DNA of 64,000 nucleotides. Source: Bacteroidia bacterium (lineage in GTDB: Bacteria > Bacteroidota > Bacteroidia > UKL13-3). Below the pieces are notes generated by a model. The model did no database searches. It had not been told where the DNA came from and saw only the letters and a program-made list of their open reading frames with translations. The position numbers and the translations under genes are program-made. Location of the stretch: NCBI GenBank assembly GCA_025454975.1, contig JALONK010000004.1:1-64000 (forward strand), given 5' to 3'. This document shows, in pieces, positions 17,393 through 27,961 of the stretch (position 1 is its first letter; each line of letters opens with the position of its first letter).

Positions 17393-18055
17393 TTAAACAT
17401 GTTCTTCTATTCCGGCTATGCTCACACTTGATGAAGCTCCAATTCTACTTGCTCCGGCCTCAATAAGTTGTTTTGCTTGTTCGGTAGTTTTTATTCCACC
17501 TGCAGCTTTTATTTTAACCTTAGCAGGTAAATTTTTACGCATATTCACTACGTCTTCTATCTTAGCTCCAGATGCTGCAAAACCTGTTGATGTTTTAACA
17601 AAATCTGCTTCTGAATCAGCACACATTCTGCACGCTTTTGCAATTTCTTCCTCATTTAATAAGGCAGTTTCGATAATCACTTTTGCAATTTTATTTTGTA
17701 GGTGACAGGCCATTACTACTGATTGAATATCATTTTGTACTACGGCCATATCCCCGGTTTTAAATGCTGCAATATTCATCACCATATCAACTTCATCAGC
17801 ACCTGCCATGATTGCTTTTTTGGTTTCTTCAACTTTAGCTGCAACAGTATTGTAACCAAATGGAAACCCAACTACAGTTATGATTTTAACATCAGATTTT
17901 TTAAGTGTTTTCTTCGCCAGTTGCACATAATAAGGCGGAACACATACGCCATAAAATTGATGTGCAACGGCCTCTTCACAAAGTTTGATTATATCCTCTG
18001 CTGTTGCATCAGGCTTTAAGTTTGTATGTTCAATATACCTGTTCAATGCTTCCAT
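17393..18055 (-). CDS. deoC: Deoxyribose-phosphate aldolase
   Basis: This 220-residue class I aldolase splits 2-deoxyribose 5-phosphate into glyceraldehyde 3-phosphate and acetaldehyde during deoxynucleoside catabolism. The Schiff-base Lys is K154 in DFVKTSTGF. The catalytic-relay region includes ADEVDMVMNI (D87, D90) and the C-terminal KIKAAGGIKT (phosphate and second Lys). VVGFPFGYN and KVIIETALL are also DeoC hallmarks. The length is normal for the family. It sits 17 bases downstream of secA on the same strand and just before the SPOR gene, so a shared transcript is possible. Confidence 0.95.
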   Translation of the reverse strand: MEALNRYIEHTNLKPDATAEDIIKLCEEAVAHQFYGVCVPPYYVQLAKKTLKKSDVKIITVVGFPFGYNTVAAKVEETKKAIMAGADEVDMVMNIAAFKTGDMAVVQNDIQSVVMACHLQNKIAKVIIETALLNEEEIAKACRMCADSEADFVKTSTGFAASGAKIEDVVNMRKNLPAKVKIKAAGGIKTTEQAKQLIEAGASRIGASSSVSIAGIEEHV

Positions 18056-18072
18056 ATCTTTTAAATTTAAGG

Positions 18073-21000
18073 TTAAACTAATTCTTCTTTACCGTGACAC
18101 GATTTGTATTTCTTACCACTACCGCATGGACAAGGATCATTCCTTCCTATTTTAGCAGTATTAATGATTTGTTGCTGTTTAGGACGTTCCATTGATTGTT
18201 CAATCGCTTCGCGGTTGCCATTTTGTTGTGGCATTAAATCATCGGTTCGACTTGTTTGTAATTTAGGCGCTGCAACTTTTCGAGGCGCTTGTTGCACCTG
18301 CGATAAGTTACCGTCTTGTTGAATAGGAATGTAAGCTTTAAATAACATGCCCAACACTTCTCTATTCACGCGGCTTAACATTTCTTTAAATAAGTTGAAC
18401 GATTCTAATTTATAAATTAACAATGGATCTTTTTGCTCTAATACTGCATTTTGAACCGATTGTTTAAGGTCGTCCATTTCACGTAAATGCTCTTTCCATT
18501 CATCATCAATGATGTGTAATGATGTGAATTTTTCAAATGCATTAATTACTTCCTGTCCTTCAGTTTCGTATGCCTTTTTTAAATTCACTCCAATTTGAAT
18601 TCCCCTTAATCCATCAGTAAAAGGTACACCAATCGTGTCGAATTGTTGTCCCTGGTTTTCGTATACATTTTTTATTACAGGATAAGCCTCAACAGCTAAT
18701 TGCGTACATTTATCTTGGTAATGTTGCATCAAGTCGTCGAAATACATTGAAACAACATCTTCGGTTTTTCCATTTAAAAAAGCATCTTCTGTTATGTTTG
18801 GCTCATAAGCGAAAACACGTAAACTTTCAAATTTAAACTCTGCGTAGTTTTTTAAATCTTTATATCCTTCAACAATTTCATAGCATAAATCATGTAACAT
18901 GTTGTTAAAGTCTAATTCCAACTTATCGCCATATAAAGCATTTCTTCTTTTGGTATAAATTACTTCACGTTGGCTGTTCATCACATCATCGTATTCAAGC
19001 AAACGTTTACGAATTCCAAAATTATTTTGTTCAACTTTACGTTGGGCACGTTCAATATTTTTTGTTATTAATGAGTGTTCAATATTTTCACCTTCTTTCA
19101 TCCCCAACCTATCCATAATTGAAGCAATGCGATCGCTACCGAATAACCTCATTAAATCATCTTCCAACGAAACATAAAAGCGAGATGAACCCGGGTCGCC
19201 TTGGCGACCTGCACGACCTCTTAACTGGCGGTCAACCCTTCGCGACTCATGGCGTTCAGTACCAATTATTGCTAAACCTCCAGCTTCTTTAACACCCTCT
19301 CCAAGTTTAATATCCGTACCACGTCCTGCCATATTGGTAGCAATGGTTACTGTGCCTGCCTGACCAGCTTCGGCAACAATATCAGCCTCTCGTTGATGCT
19401 GCTTTGCATTTAAAACATTATGCTTAATCTTTTTAAATTGAAGCATGCGACTTAAGGTTTCACTTACTTCAACCGAAGTAGTACCAACCAATACAGGACG
19501 ACCGGCTTCCGTAAGTTTTTGCACTTCTTCGATTACTGCATTATATTTTTCGCGACGTGTTTTAAAAATCAAATCATTTTGGTCAACCCTTGATATATTT
19601 CTGTTGGTAGGAATTACAACCACATCAAGTTTATATATCTCCCAAAATTCACCGGCCTCAGTTTCGGCTGTTCCCGTCATGCCTGCAAGTTTGTGGTACA
19701 TGCGGAAATAGTTTTGCAAGGTTATTGTTGCGTAGGTTTGAGTTGCAGCCTCTACCTTTACATTTTCTTTTGCTTCTATGGCTTGATGTAAACCATCGCT
19801 ATATCTTCTTCCGTCTAATACACGACCGGTTTGCTCGTCAACAATCTTTACTTTTCCATCAGCAATAATGTACTCAACATCTTTATCAAACATACAGTAA
19901 GCCTTTAACAATTGGTTTACCGTATGAATCCTTTCCGATTTGATTGAGAACTCTAACATCAATTGTTCTTTGGCTTTTGCCTTATCTTCTTCGGTATGTG
20001 TGCTTTTTTCAATTTCTGCAATTGCTCCGCCTACATCAGGAATAATAAAGAACTGCGGGTCTTCACCGGATGAAGTAATCAAGTCAACACCTCTTTCTGT
20101 AAGTTCAATTGAATTTGTTTTTTCTTCAATAGTAAAGTATAAATCAGCATCAACCTTATGCATTTCTTTTTGCTGATCTTGAAGGTAAAAGTTTTCTGTT
20201 TTAAGTAATAATTGTTTGATGCCTTGTTCGCCTAAGTACTTAATTAAAGCACTGTTTTTAGGTAAACCTCGATGTGCCTGTAACAACTTAAATCCACCAT
20301 CTTTTTCATTACCGGCCGCAATCAACTTTTTAGCTTCTGCTAATGCATTGTTTATATATGATTTCTGAGCGTTAACAATTTTTTCGATTCTAGGCTTTAA
20401 GATATGAAATTGTTGGTCGTCGCCTTTAGGCACCGGACCACTAATAATTAAAGGCGTTCTTGCATCGTCAATCAATACGCTATCCACCTCATCCACCATC
20501 GCATAGTGGTGTTTACGCTGCACCAACTCAACAGTATCGCGGGCCATATTATCCCTAAGGTAGTCGAAACCAAACTCATTATTTGTTCCGTAAATAATAT
20601 CAGCAGTGTAAGCATTGCGTCGTTCTTGTGAGTTTGGTTGATGATAATCAATACAATCAACTTTTAAACCATGAAATTCAAACAATGGTCCGTTCCATTC
20701 GCAATCCCTTCGTGCTAAATAGTCGTTTACTGTAACCACATGCACACCTAATCCACTTAAAGCATTTAAATAAGCGGGTAGGGTAGATACCAATGTTTTA
20801 CCTTCACCCGTTGCCATTTCCGATATCTTTCCTTCATGTAATACTATACCACCTATCAACTGCACATCATAGTGGATCATATTCCACACTACTTTGTTAC
20901 CTGCTGCTTCCCAACTGTTGCTCCAAATTGCTTTATCTCCCTCAATACGAACCGGCTTTTTAATACGTTTGTGAGTAGCTAAGCTTTTGTCATGCTCAGT

Positions 21001-21405
21001 AGCTGAAACAATAATCTCATTATTCTCAGTGAATCGTCTGGCCGTTTCTTTCACTACTGCAAAAGCTTCCGGTAAAATTTCTTTTAATACAATCTCAAGT
21101 TCAGCATCTCGTTTTTTCTTAAGTTTATCAAGCGATCTAAACAATTCTTCCTTTTCAAGAATATCAATATCGGTTTGTTCAGTTTGTTGTTTAACCGCAT
21201 CAATTTCTTCATCAACCGGTTTTAAAAATTCGGCTATTCTTTCCTTAAACGAGGTGGTTTTTGCTCGAAGTTCATCATTCGATAATGAATGCAATTCATC
21301 ATATGCTTGATTGATTTCTTTAACCAGCGGTAAAATGTTTTTTAAATCTCTTTCCGACTTACTTCCAAATATCTTTGTTAGTGCATTAAAAATGGAGCCT
21401 ATCAT
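18073..21405 (-). CDS. secA: Preprotein translocase ATPase SecA
   Basis: This 1110-residue motor drives proteins through SecYEG. It has Walker [11 protein letters not shown], the preprotein-cross-linking region, the [24 protein letters not shown]-box segment, the [15 protein letters not shown] and [23 protein letters not shown] motifs of nucleotide-binding domain 2, and the terminal zinc-binding [13 protein letters not shown]. It is longer than the approximately 900 residues of E. coli SecA. The extra length includes an insertion at about residues 50-130 and another in the region between the two ATPase lobes, as is usual for Bacteroidota. It is the first gene of a minus-strand run that continues into deoC. 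Confidence 0.98.
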   Translation of the reverse strand: MIGSIFNALTKIFGSKSERDLKNILPLVKEINQAYDELHSLSNDELRAKTTSFKERIAEFLKPVDEEIDAVKQQTEQTDIDILEKEELFRSLDKLKKKRDAELEIVLKEILPEAFAVVKETARRFTENNEIIVSATEHDKSLATHKRIKKPVRIEGDKAIWSNSWEAAGNKVVWNMIHYDVQLIGGIVLHEGKISEMATGEGKTLVSTLPAYLNALSGLGVHVVTVNDYLARRDCEWNGPLFEFHGLKVDCIDYHQPNSQERRNAYTADIIYGTNNEFGFDYLRDNMARDTVELVQRKHHYAMVDEVDSVLIDDARTPLIISGPVPKGDDQQFHILKPRIEKIVNAQKSYINNALAEAKKLIAAGNEKDGGFKLLQAHRGLPKNSALIKYLGEQGIKQLLLKTENFYLQDQQKEMHKVDADLYFTIEEKTNSIELTERGVDLITSSGEDPQFFIIPDVGGAIAEIEKSTHTEEDKAKAKEQLMLEFSIKSERIHTVNQLLKAYCMFDKDVEYIIADGKVKIVDEQTGRVLDGRRYSDGLHQAIEAKENVKVEAATQTYATITLQNYFRMYHKLAGMTGTAETEAGEFWEIYKLDVVVIPTNRNISRVDQNDLIFKTRREKYNAVIEEVQKLTEAGRPVLVGTTSVEVSETLSRMLQFKKIKHNVLNAKQHQREADIVAEAGQAGTVTIATNMAGRGTDIKLGEGVKEAGGLAIIGTERHESRRVDRQLRGRAGRQGDPGSSRFYVSLEDDLMRLFGSDRIASIMDRLGMKEGENIEHSLITKNIERAQRKVEQNNFGIRKRLLEYDDVMNSQREVIYTKRRNALYGDKLELDFNNMLHDLCYEIVEGYKDLKNYAEFKFESLRVFAYEPNITEDAFLNGKTEDVVSMYFDDLMQHYQDKCTQLAVEAYPVIKNVYENQGQQFDTIGVPFTDGLRGIQIGVNLKKAYETEGQEVINAFEKFTSLHIIDDEWKEHLREMDDLKQSVQNAVLEQKDPLLIYKLESFNLFKEMLSRVNREVLGMLFKAYIPIQQDGNLSQVQQAPRKVAAPKLQTSRTDDLMPQQNGNREAIEQSMERPKQQQIINTAKIGRNDPCPCGSGKKYKSCHGKEELV

Positions 21406-21665
21406 TGTTCTTGTTTTTCCTATTCAATTAAAGGGCGTAAAAATAATACATTTTGCCCATGTTTGTTGACTATTTCTCATAAATAAAGCCATATCAATTT
21501 TATAGGTATAATTGGCAGTTTTTTTATTAAATAGCAGATTAGCAGAAGGTTTATAAATTTTTTTATATCCTCATATACAGATGAATAAGATTTATTTGAT
21601 AAGCGTGTTGAATCTTTTTAACTGTTTAATTAACCTACTGACATAACAACCTATTTACAATTATT

Positions 21666-22190
21666 TTGGAAAGCACCGATAAACAAATACAGTTTATGAG
21701 TATCTACAAGCCTCTTCATGAAAGGTTATGTAGGTTTGTTCAAACTTTGGTTTGGAACGAGGAAGATGCTAAGGACATATCAAGTGAAGTTGTTTTAATA
21801 GCGTACGAACAATTTCATAAACTGCGGGATGAAAAGGCTATGCTAGCCTATTTGTTTGCTATTGCTTCTAACCTTATTCGTCAACGACAAAGAAAAGAAA
21901 AGTTTAAGGGGCTATTTAATTTTCAGCAAGCAGTTAACCGGCCAACATCATCCTCAGGTGAAGATGCCATCATGCGATATGAACTCAACCAAGCATTAAA
22001 CAAACTTCCATCCAAACAACGAGAGGCCATAGTGTGGTACGAAATCAGTGGTTTAACTATTGATGAAATTGCAAATATTCACCAACTCAGCATTTCAGGC
22101 GTAAAAACGAATATCCATCGCGCAAGGAAACAATTACAATTACTATTGGAACAACAATCCATTAATTCAAAACAAAAGAAAGGGGTATGA
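21666..22190 (+). CDS. RNA polymerase ECF-type sigma factor
   Basis: This 174-residue sigma-70 family factor of the extracytoplasmic-function group begins at TTG 21666; an ATG ten codons later is possible but would trim region 2.1. Region 2 spans about residues 10-75 (YKPLHERLCRFVQTLVWNEEDAKD, with the DISSEV core-binding segment). Region 4 spans 110-165 (LPSKQREAIVWYEISGLTIDEIA, then GVKTNIHRARKQL), the helix-turn-helix that reads the -35 element. The next gene begins one base after its stop and encodes a single-span protein, the usual arrangement of a sigma factor with its membrane anti-sigma factor. Confidence 0.9.
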   Translation: MESTDKQIQFMSIYKPLHERLCRFVQTLVWNEEDAKDISSEVVLIAYEQFHKLRDEKAMLAYLFAIASNLIRQRQRKEKFKGLFNFQQAVNRPTSSSGEDAIMRYELNQALNKLPSKQREAIVWYEISGLTIDEIANIHQLSISGVKTNIHRARKQLQLLLEQQSINSKQKKGV

Positions 22191-22191
22191 T

Positions 22192-23715
22192 ATGACTAAA
22201 ACCTTGGAAAAATATTTTACGACAGCTAAATCTTCTCCTTTACTCCTTAAAGAGGATGAAGTATTGGAAATAATTAAACATTCAAACACAACGAAGCATA
22301 AACGTAAGTTAAGGTACATTTACTTTTTATTACCTGCCGTTGCAACTGTGTTTGTGCTAACTATAAAGTTATGTTTAACTAACCAATCCAGCGATATACC
22401 TAATGTTTCAGATGTATCAACCACCCCCAATAAATCTTACCATCCAACTCATGAACGGCCCCTATCTATTGCAACTTCTGATGAAATCAATTTACTTTCA
22501 TTCGATAAGCAGGGGAGAAATGATAGTTTGCTACCTGATATTTCTATTCCGGCAGGTGTAAATACGCCTTGGGTTCCATCGTTTAGTCATTATTCGGCTT
22601 GGGTACCAAATAGTGAAGAAATTATACCAGAGGATAACGATGCCTCTAATGATTACATGAATGATAATGGCGAACTGATGTTATCTCATCAAACACTTAT
22701 AAACTTAGGGATAATCACCGATGGTAATCATTTAAATTACCGAGTGATTACAGGTAATGACCTTAGTATTGGAAAAAGAAAATCAACTGACGCTAATGGT
22801 TCGATACCGGCCTTTAAATTGAAAGTAAATAATTCAATTGGGAGAGTTACTTATAACGGTACAATACCAACGATTGATTCAACCTTTTTTCAATCTTTTT
22901 TTGCTTTGGCAATTTCCGATAGTTCGGTTACTGCTAATAAGGTTAGTAATGAATTATTATTCACAGAAATTTCTTTCAGCAAAGGTTTTGAATTGGACTA
23001 TTTTAATCAGTTGAAATCAATGTTAATCCCTGTTAAAGTAATATTAACACCTAAGGATAACAATAGTCAAACCGAAAGGCGAATCCTTACGTTTTATTTT
23101 AAGTATGAACCATCTTTTATTTCAGCGCTTCCGAATCATTTATCAACTGCGCTATCCAAAAGATATGGAAATGTTCTACCGACAAGTTTTTTCAGTGAAA
23201 TTAGAAATAAATACACCCCATTTGGAATCACCATTAAATCCTTCGACAGCTTAACGGTAGCCAACTTAAAGCAGTTGTATATTACTGCCAACTCTGAAAT
23301 ATTAGAACAGCTTCATATTAATAAGCAATCAAATTCAATAAGATTGGTATTTTGGAATTATTATCAAAAACATCCCGATACAAAACCGAAATTGAAGCGG
23401 AATAAATTAAAATCCAAAGGCGAAAGTTTTTATTATAATTATAACATTCCGTTTGTTTTATTTGGTTTGAATGCAGATAAGAAGGTAGCTAAGAGTCCGA
23501 TTGCGGTGAGTAATTTTAATTTAACCGATATTAATTTTATAAGAAATATTAATGACTCCATTGGTCCGTTTATGCATCAGCCATCATACCCATATTTTAA
23601 ATCATTAACACCAAATTTATATCCGTTATTTGTTGACAGTAACCATGTGTTTTGGTATGAAAAAAACAAGGAAACAAATTATATACTTGGCGGAGCAGTT
23701 GGCAATAAGAAATAA
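22192..23715 (+). CDS. Single-span membrane protein, probable anti-sigma factor
   Basis: This 507-residue protein starts one base after the ECF sigma stop. About 38 N-terminal, probably cytoplasmic residues (including SSPLLLKEDEVLEII) precede one membrane segment at about 42-62 (YIYFLLPAVATVFVLTIKLCL). A long, Ser/Asn-rich region of about 440 residues on the far side has no recognised domain. The topology and position suggest that it holds the sigma factor inactive until a signal arrives outside. The short N-terminal region has no visible ZAS zinc motif, so the binding mode is unknown. The large external domain is the likely sensor. This role is inferred from context. Confidence 0.55.
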   Translation: MTKTLEKYFTTAKSSPLLLKEDEVLEIIKHSNTTKHKRKLRYIYFLLPAVATVFVLTIKLCLTNQSSDIPNVSDVSTTPNKSYHPTHERPLSIATSDEINLLSFDKQGRNDSLLPDISIPAGVNTPWVPSFSHYSAWVPNSEEIIPEDNDASNDYMNDNGELMLSHQTLINLGIITDGNHLNYRVITGNDLSIGKRKSTDANGSIPAFKLKVNNSIGRVTYNGTIPTIDSTFFQSFFALAISDSSVTANKVSNELLFTEISFSKGFELDYFNQLKSMLIPVKVILTPKDNNSQTERRILTFYFKYEPSFISALPNHLSTALSKRYGNVLPTSFFSEIRNKYTPFGITIKSFDSLTVANLKQLYITANSEILEQLHINKQSNSIRLVFWNYYQKHPDTKPKLKRNKLKSKGESFYYNYNIPFVLFGLNADKKVAKSPIAVSNFNLTDINFIRNINDSIGPFMHQPSYPYFKSLTPNLYPLFVDSNHVFWYEKNKETNYILGGAVGNKK

Positions 23716-23728
23716 TCACAAGCTGTTA

Positions 23729-24499
23729 CTAATTTGTTTTTGGATTAACCTGTGTTATTGCATGATAATTTACAATTTCCGGTTTCGTGACCGGACTACT
23801 GGAAACTATTGCTGCCTCAAGACTTAAAGCTATGATTGTACCTGTTAAAATTAACCCTCCTCCGGTGTTTGAAGAATAAGCCACGTTGTCACCAATTTTA
23901 TAGCCCTTCACCACATTCGTTTTTTTTGTTGAAAAAGATTTATCAATAGCTCGGTAACCAATTTTAGTTTTAAAACGCCCCGTCTTTTTAGTTACCAACA
24001 CTTTAAATTGTTTTTTAAATGGATTTAAGCTAAGAATAACCATTGTTTTTCCTTTATGAGGAGTGAATAATGAATCGCCTGAATTGATGGTGTAATCTGT
24101 TTTGGTAGCAGTATCTTTTAAGCTATAAAGTTGATAATATTCGTTGCTATATTTCTGTGTAACGGTATCACTCACAAACCTGATAACATCAGCCTGCATA
24201 ACAACAGTTTTAGTGAAGCCAAAATCCCACAATGTACTTCTCCAATCTACCCTAATATTTACGTATGCTTCGTTTGCAGCTAAAGGGCGATTGGCTTCCA
24301 TCATTAATTTGGCTTCATTAACCATATCAAATTTACGATTACCTCCTATGTACATAATATTGGTAGATCTGGAGTAACCTGCAGCTCTGCCAACATATTG
24401 ATGTGGTTTTTCGAATGAATTTGATTCAAAAGAACCGTAATGACTTGAGCAAGCTCCCAAAACCAAGGTTGTGATGATGAGTAGTAGTGTGTTTTTCAT
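23729..24499 (-). CDS. Lipoprotein, unknown function
   Basis: This 256-residue protein has a lipoprotein signal: MKNTLLLIITTLVLGACSS with lipobox LGAC, so Cys17 is the likely lipidated residue. The following segment (SHYGSFESNSFEKPHQYVGRAAGYS, in pieces) resembles small Bacteroidota lipoproteins that export with a short N-terminal linker. A basic stretch near the middle (KPFKKQFKVLVTKKTGRFKTK) and a hydrophobic segment near the C-terminus (GGGLILTGTIIALSLEAAIV) are visible. No enzyme motif is seen. It converges with the anti-sigma gene, 13 bases apart. Confidence 0.7.
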   Translation of the reverse strand: MKNTLLLIITTLVLGACSSHYGSFESNSFEKPHQYVGRAAGYSRSTNIMYIGGNRKFDMVNEAKLMMEANRPLAANEAYVNIRVDWRSTLWDFGFTKTVVMQADVIRFVSDTVTQKYSNEYYQLYSLKDTATKTDYTINSGDSLFTPHKGKTMVILSLNPFKKQFKVLVTKKTGRFKTKIGYRAIDKSFSTKKTNVVKGYKIGDNVAYSSNTGGGLILTGTIIALSLEAAIVSSSPVTKPEIVNYHAITQVNPKTN

Positions 24500-24592
24500 G
24501 GAAAGTTATAAGTAGTTTAGTTTATACTTGTTTCACAAATCTAACTCACTTTTTACTTTTAACAATTTGACAAGGAAATATTACTCAAGTTT

Positions 24593-24622
24593 ACAAATAT
24601 TTGTATCATTCTTATACATTTG
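24593..24622 (+). promoter_or_regulatory. metF upstream region: palindrome plus -7 box
   Basis: A perfect 12-base palindrome ACAAATATTTGT (24593-24604) sits 10 bases before TACATTTG (24615-24622), an exact match to the Bacteroidota -7 consensus TAnnTTTG. The -33 position inside the palindrome is a poor match. The palindrome could be an operator overlapping the promoter. This reading comes from sequence only. Confidence 0.35.
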
Positions 24623-24641
24623 CGTACAGTTATAGATTAAC

Positions 24642-25595
24642 ATGAAACTTACTGAAATTATTAATAACGCTAACGACACACTTTTTTCAATAGAAATTTT
24701 ACCTCCTTTAAAGGGTAAAGATATTAATAGCCTATATGCAGGAATTGATCCGTTGATGGAATTTAAACCGGCATTTATTGATGTAACTTATCATAGGGAA
24801 GAGTTTATTCTACGTAAACGTAAAGACGGAGGTTTTGATAAGGTATACACTAGAAAGCGTCCGGGCACTGTAGCAATTTGTGCAGCTTTAATGAATAGGT
24901 ATAAAGTTCAGGCAGTACCGCATTTAATTTGTGGAGGGTTTAGCAAGGAAGAAACAGAGAATGCATTGATTGATTTGAATTTTTTAGGCATTCAGAATGT
25001 ACTTGTATTACGAGGCGATAGTGTAAAAAATGAAGCTAATTTTGTGCCTGAACCTGATGGAAATAAAGACAGCTTAGAGTTATTGAATCAAGTTGAAGCT
25101 ATGAATAACGGCAAATACTTGGATCATGAACTTGAAAATGCTACACCTACTAATTTTTGTATAGGGGTAAGTGGTTATCCTGAAAAACACTTTGAAGCAC
25201 CAAATATGAACAGTGATTTAAAATGGTTGAAACAAAAAGTTGATGCCGGTGCTGATTATATAGTTACTCAAATGTTCTTCGATAACTCAAAGTTTTTTCA
25301 ATTTGTTGATCGCTGCAAAGCTATGGGTATAAACGTCCCAATTATTCCTGGACTAAAACCAATGGCTTCTAAAAAACAATTGGTGGCACTTCCTAAAATT
25401 TTTCATATTGATTTGCCTGATGATTTGGTAAACGCAGTTGAAGCTTGTAAGGATGATAAAGCAGTAAAACAAGTTGGGATTGAATGGGCTATCCAACAAT
25501 CTAAAGAGCTTAAAGCAGCAGGAGTTCCGGTATTACATTATTATACCATGGGCTTAAGTGAAGCTACTAAAGCAATTGCCTCTCAGGTATTTTAA
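24642..25595 (+). CDS. metF: Methylenetetrahydrofolate reductase
   Basis: This 317-residue flavoenzyme reduces 5,10-methylene-THF to 5-methyl-THF for methionine synthesis. The TIM-barrel signature is clear: FSIEILPPLKG near the N-terminus, FIDVTYHRE, VPHLICGG, NVLVLRGD, GVSGYPEKH, and GADYIVTQMFFDN with the substrate-facing Gln and Phe, then IPIIPGLKPM. The length suits a bacterial MetF without the eukaryotic regulatory domain. It is a single gene with its own palindrome-containing upstream region and a hairpin terminator at 25758-25795. Confidence 0.95.
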   Translation: MKLTEIINNANDTLFSIEILPPLKGKDINSLYAGIDPLMEFKPAFIDVTYHREEFILRKRKDGGFDKVYTRKRPGTVAICAALMNRYKVQAVPHLICGGFSKEETENALIDLNFLGIQNVLVLRGDSVKNEANFVPEPDGNKDSLELLNQVEAMNNGKYLDHELENATPTNFCIGVSGYPEKHFEAPNMNSDLKWLKQKVDAGADYIVTQMFFDNSKFFQFVDRCKAMGINVPIIPGLKPMASKKQLVALPKIFHIDLPDDLVNAVEACKDDKAVKQVGIEWAIQQSKELKAAGVPVLHYYTMGLSEATKAIASQVF

Positions 25596-25757
25596 TCCAA
25601 TTTTTGTTGATACCTGTCAGGTTTAATCTTGACTAACATTTTATTTTCTACATATTTATGAGCATAATTTTGTTCAAGTAATTGTGGTAAATCACACAAT
25701 TGTCAAGCAAAATTCACCCGGTTTATCTAGTGCCGGTGTTTTTCATATGTAGTGTTT

Positions 25758-25795
25758 AAAGCCGAATTGCGAAAGTGATTCGGCTTTGTTTTTTA
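25758..25795 (+). terminator. Hairpin terminator after metF
   Basis: The ten-base inverted repeat AAAGCCGAAT / ATTCGGCTTT (25758-25767 and 25778-25787) with a 10-base loop is followed by GTTTTTT on the plus strand. It also lies just past the 3' end of the convergent E1 gene. Confidence 0.8.
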
Positions 25796-25804
25796 TGAAG
25801 ATAA

Positions 25805-27820
25805 TTAAAAGTTCAGCAAGTCTTGTAAAGCCGATTTAAACCTTTCTTTAGGCAGAAACTGTTGTTCTAATTTTATATTAAATGGAACTGCAGTATCTAA
25901 GCTGCCACATCTTTTTACAGGAGCGTCAAGGTAGGTAAAACAATGCTCGGATAGATGTGCGGCAATTTCAGCACCAATGCCACCGGTTAAAGTATCTTCA
26001 TGAAGTATAAATGCTTTTCCGGTTTTCTTTACACTGTTTTCAACTGCTTCTTTATCCCAAGGAAGTAAGGTTCTTAAATCAATAATATCAGCATCAATAC
26101 CTGCCTCATGGCAGTAGCTGTTTGCCCAATGCACACCGGCACCATAGGTAATAATACTAACCTCATCACCTGTTCTTACGGTTTTTGCTTTACCAATGGC
26201 AATTTCATAATAATCATCAAACACTTCTTCCTCTAATTCAACTGCACGATATAGAGCTTTATGTTCAAAGAAAATAACCGGATTTGGGTCGTTAAATGAA
26301 GCAATTAATAATCCTTTTGCATCGGAAGGTGTTGACGGGTAAACTATTTTAAGCCCGGGCACATTAAAAAACCAGGCTTCATTACTTTGTGAATGAAATG
26401 GTCCGGCTCCCACACCTGCACCGGTTGGCATTCGTACCACAACATCTGCTGCTTGTCCCCAACGGTAGTAACTTTTGGCTAAATTATTTACAATTTGATT
26501 AAACCCAACACTTACGAAATCGGCAAATTGCATTTCAACCATCGCCTTCATTCCTTTAATAGATAAACCATACCCTGCGCCAATAATAGCACTTTCACAT
26601 AAAGGTGTATTTCTTACACGAGCTTTGCCAAACTCATCAATAAACCCTTGTGTAATTTTAAATACGCCACCATATTCAGCAATATCTTGTCCCATTAAAA
26701 CTAGGTTGGGATGCTGTTGCATGCTTTGCCTTAATCCATCACTAATAGCATCAACCAAACGCTTTTTACTCACAGCATTGCTTTGTGGGGCAATACTCAC
26801 GTGCTGCAGTTGATGATGGGTTACAGTTGGTTTTTCTGATACAGGTGCGTATACATCCGCTAATTCTTTAGCTAAATCAGGGATGATGTCTGGTTCAGCT
26901 TGAACAGCTTCAACACCTTCATCAATTTCTTTCTTAAATATTGCTCTAAATTCAGCAATCATTTCATCAGTAAGTATGCCTTCTTGTTTCAACCAATTTT
27001 CGTAATTACTGATAGGATCTTTTTTACCCCATTCATCAAATAATTCTTGTGGTACATACTTAGTTCCGGAAGCTTCTTCATGTCCACGCATCCTGAAGGT
27101 GATACACTCAAGTATAATAGGACGAGGGTTGATGCGCATGCTTGAAGCAAGGTTACTCACCATTTCATAAACATCAAGAATATTGTTACCATCCACTTTG
27201 TAACCTTGTATTCCGTACCCTATTGCTTTATCTATAAAGTTTTTGCACCTGAACTGTTCATTGCTGGGAGTAGATAATCCATAACCGTTGTTTTCAATTA
27301 AAAATATAACCGGTAACTCCCAAACCGCGGCAGTATTTATCGCTTCATGAAAATCACCTTCACTGGCACCGCCATCACCACTAAATACAACACTAATTTT
27401 TTCTTCTCCTTTTAACTTATGCGCTAGTGCTATTCCATCAGCTACACCAAGCATGGCACCTAAGTGAGAAATCATTCCAACAATATGATGCTCATTTGTA
27501 CCAAAGTGGAAAGAACGTTCACGTCCTTTAGAATATCCATTGTTTTTGCCCTGCCATTGTGAGAATAACTTTTGGAAAGGCATATTTCTATTCGTCCATA
27601 CGCCTAAATTACGGTGTAAGGGTAAAATGTATTCATCTTCATGAAGCGCTTGAGCTACGCCAACACTTATAGCTTCTTGTCCGATACCGCTAAACCATTT
27701 ACTCACTTGTCCTTGACGAAGCAAAATCAGCATTTTTTCTTCAATCATTCGTGGCTTTAGCATGCCTTTATACAAATTGATTAAAGTTTGGTTGCTGTGA
27801 TGTTTTTTGTTGAATTGCAT
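25805..27820 (-). CDS. Fused alpha-beta E1 component of a 2-oxoacid dehydrogenase
   Basis: This 671-residue thiamine diphosphate enzyme is the decarboxylating part of a 2-oxoacid dehydrogenase complex. The N-terminal half (about 1-330) is the alpha subunit, with the ThDP motif SGDGGASEGDFHEAIN and ENNGYGLSTP. The C-terminal half (about 345-671) is the beta subunit, starting KKRLVDAISDGLRQSM, with NTPLCESAIIGAGYG, EMQFADFV, the GPFHSQSNEAWF loop and a terminal transketolase-C domain (KAFILHEDTLTGGIGAEI). The two are one chain joined by a linker. Such fusions are common in Bacteroidota and usually annotated as branched-chain (2-oxoisovalerate) dehydrogenase. Pyruvate as substrate cannot be excluded. 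No E2 or E3 gene is nearby. Confidence 0.9.
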   Translation of the reverse strand: MQFNKKHHSNQTLINLYKGMLKPRMIEEKMLILLRQGQVSKWFSGIGQEAISVGVAQALHEDEYILPLHRNLGVWTNRNMPFQKLFSQWQGKNNGYSKGRERSFHFGTNEHHIVGMISHLGAMLGVADGIALAHKLKGEEKISVVFSGDGGASEGDFHEAINTAAVWELPVIFLIENNGYGLSTPSNEQFRCKNFIDKAIGYGIQGYKVDGNNILDVYEMVSNLASSMRINPRPIILECITFRMRGHEEASGTKYVPQELFDEWGKKDPISNYENWLKQEGILTDEMIAEFRAIFKKEIDEGVEAVQAEPDIIPDLAKELADVYAPVSEKPTVTHHQLQHVSIAPQSNAVSKKRLVDAISDGLRQSMQQHPNLVLMGQDIAEYGGVFKITQGFIDEFGKARVRNTPLCESAIIGAGYGLSIKGMKAMVEMQFADFVSVGFNQIVNNLAKSYYRWGQAADVVVRMPTGAGVGAGPFHSQSNEAWFFNVPGLKIVYPSTPSDAKGLLIASFNDPNPVIFFEHKALYRAVELEEEVFDDYYEIAIGKAKTVRTGDEVSIITYGAGVHWANSYCHEAGIDADIIDLRTLLPWDKEAVENSVKKTGKAFILHEDTLTGGIGAEIAAHLSEHCFTYLDAPVKRCGSLDTAVPFNIKLEQQFLPKERFKSALQDLLNF

Positions 27821-27961
27821 GATACTCTATACCTATTAAATTTGGTGCTGCAAATAAAGTAAATTGTTAGCCAATTGGCATACCTTATCCATTAATATTT
27901 TAATCCTCAACATGTGATTGCCGATTCAGTTTTTTTTAACATATTCGATAAAAAGAATCCT

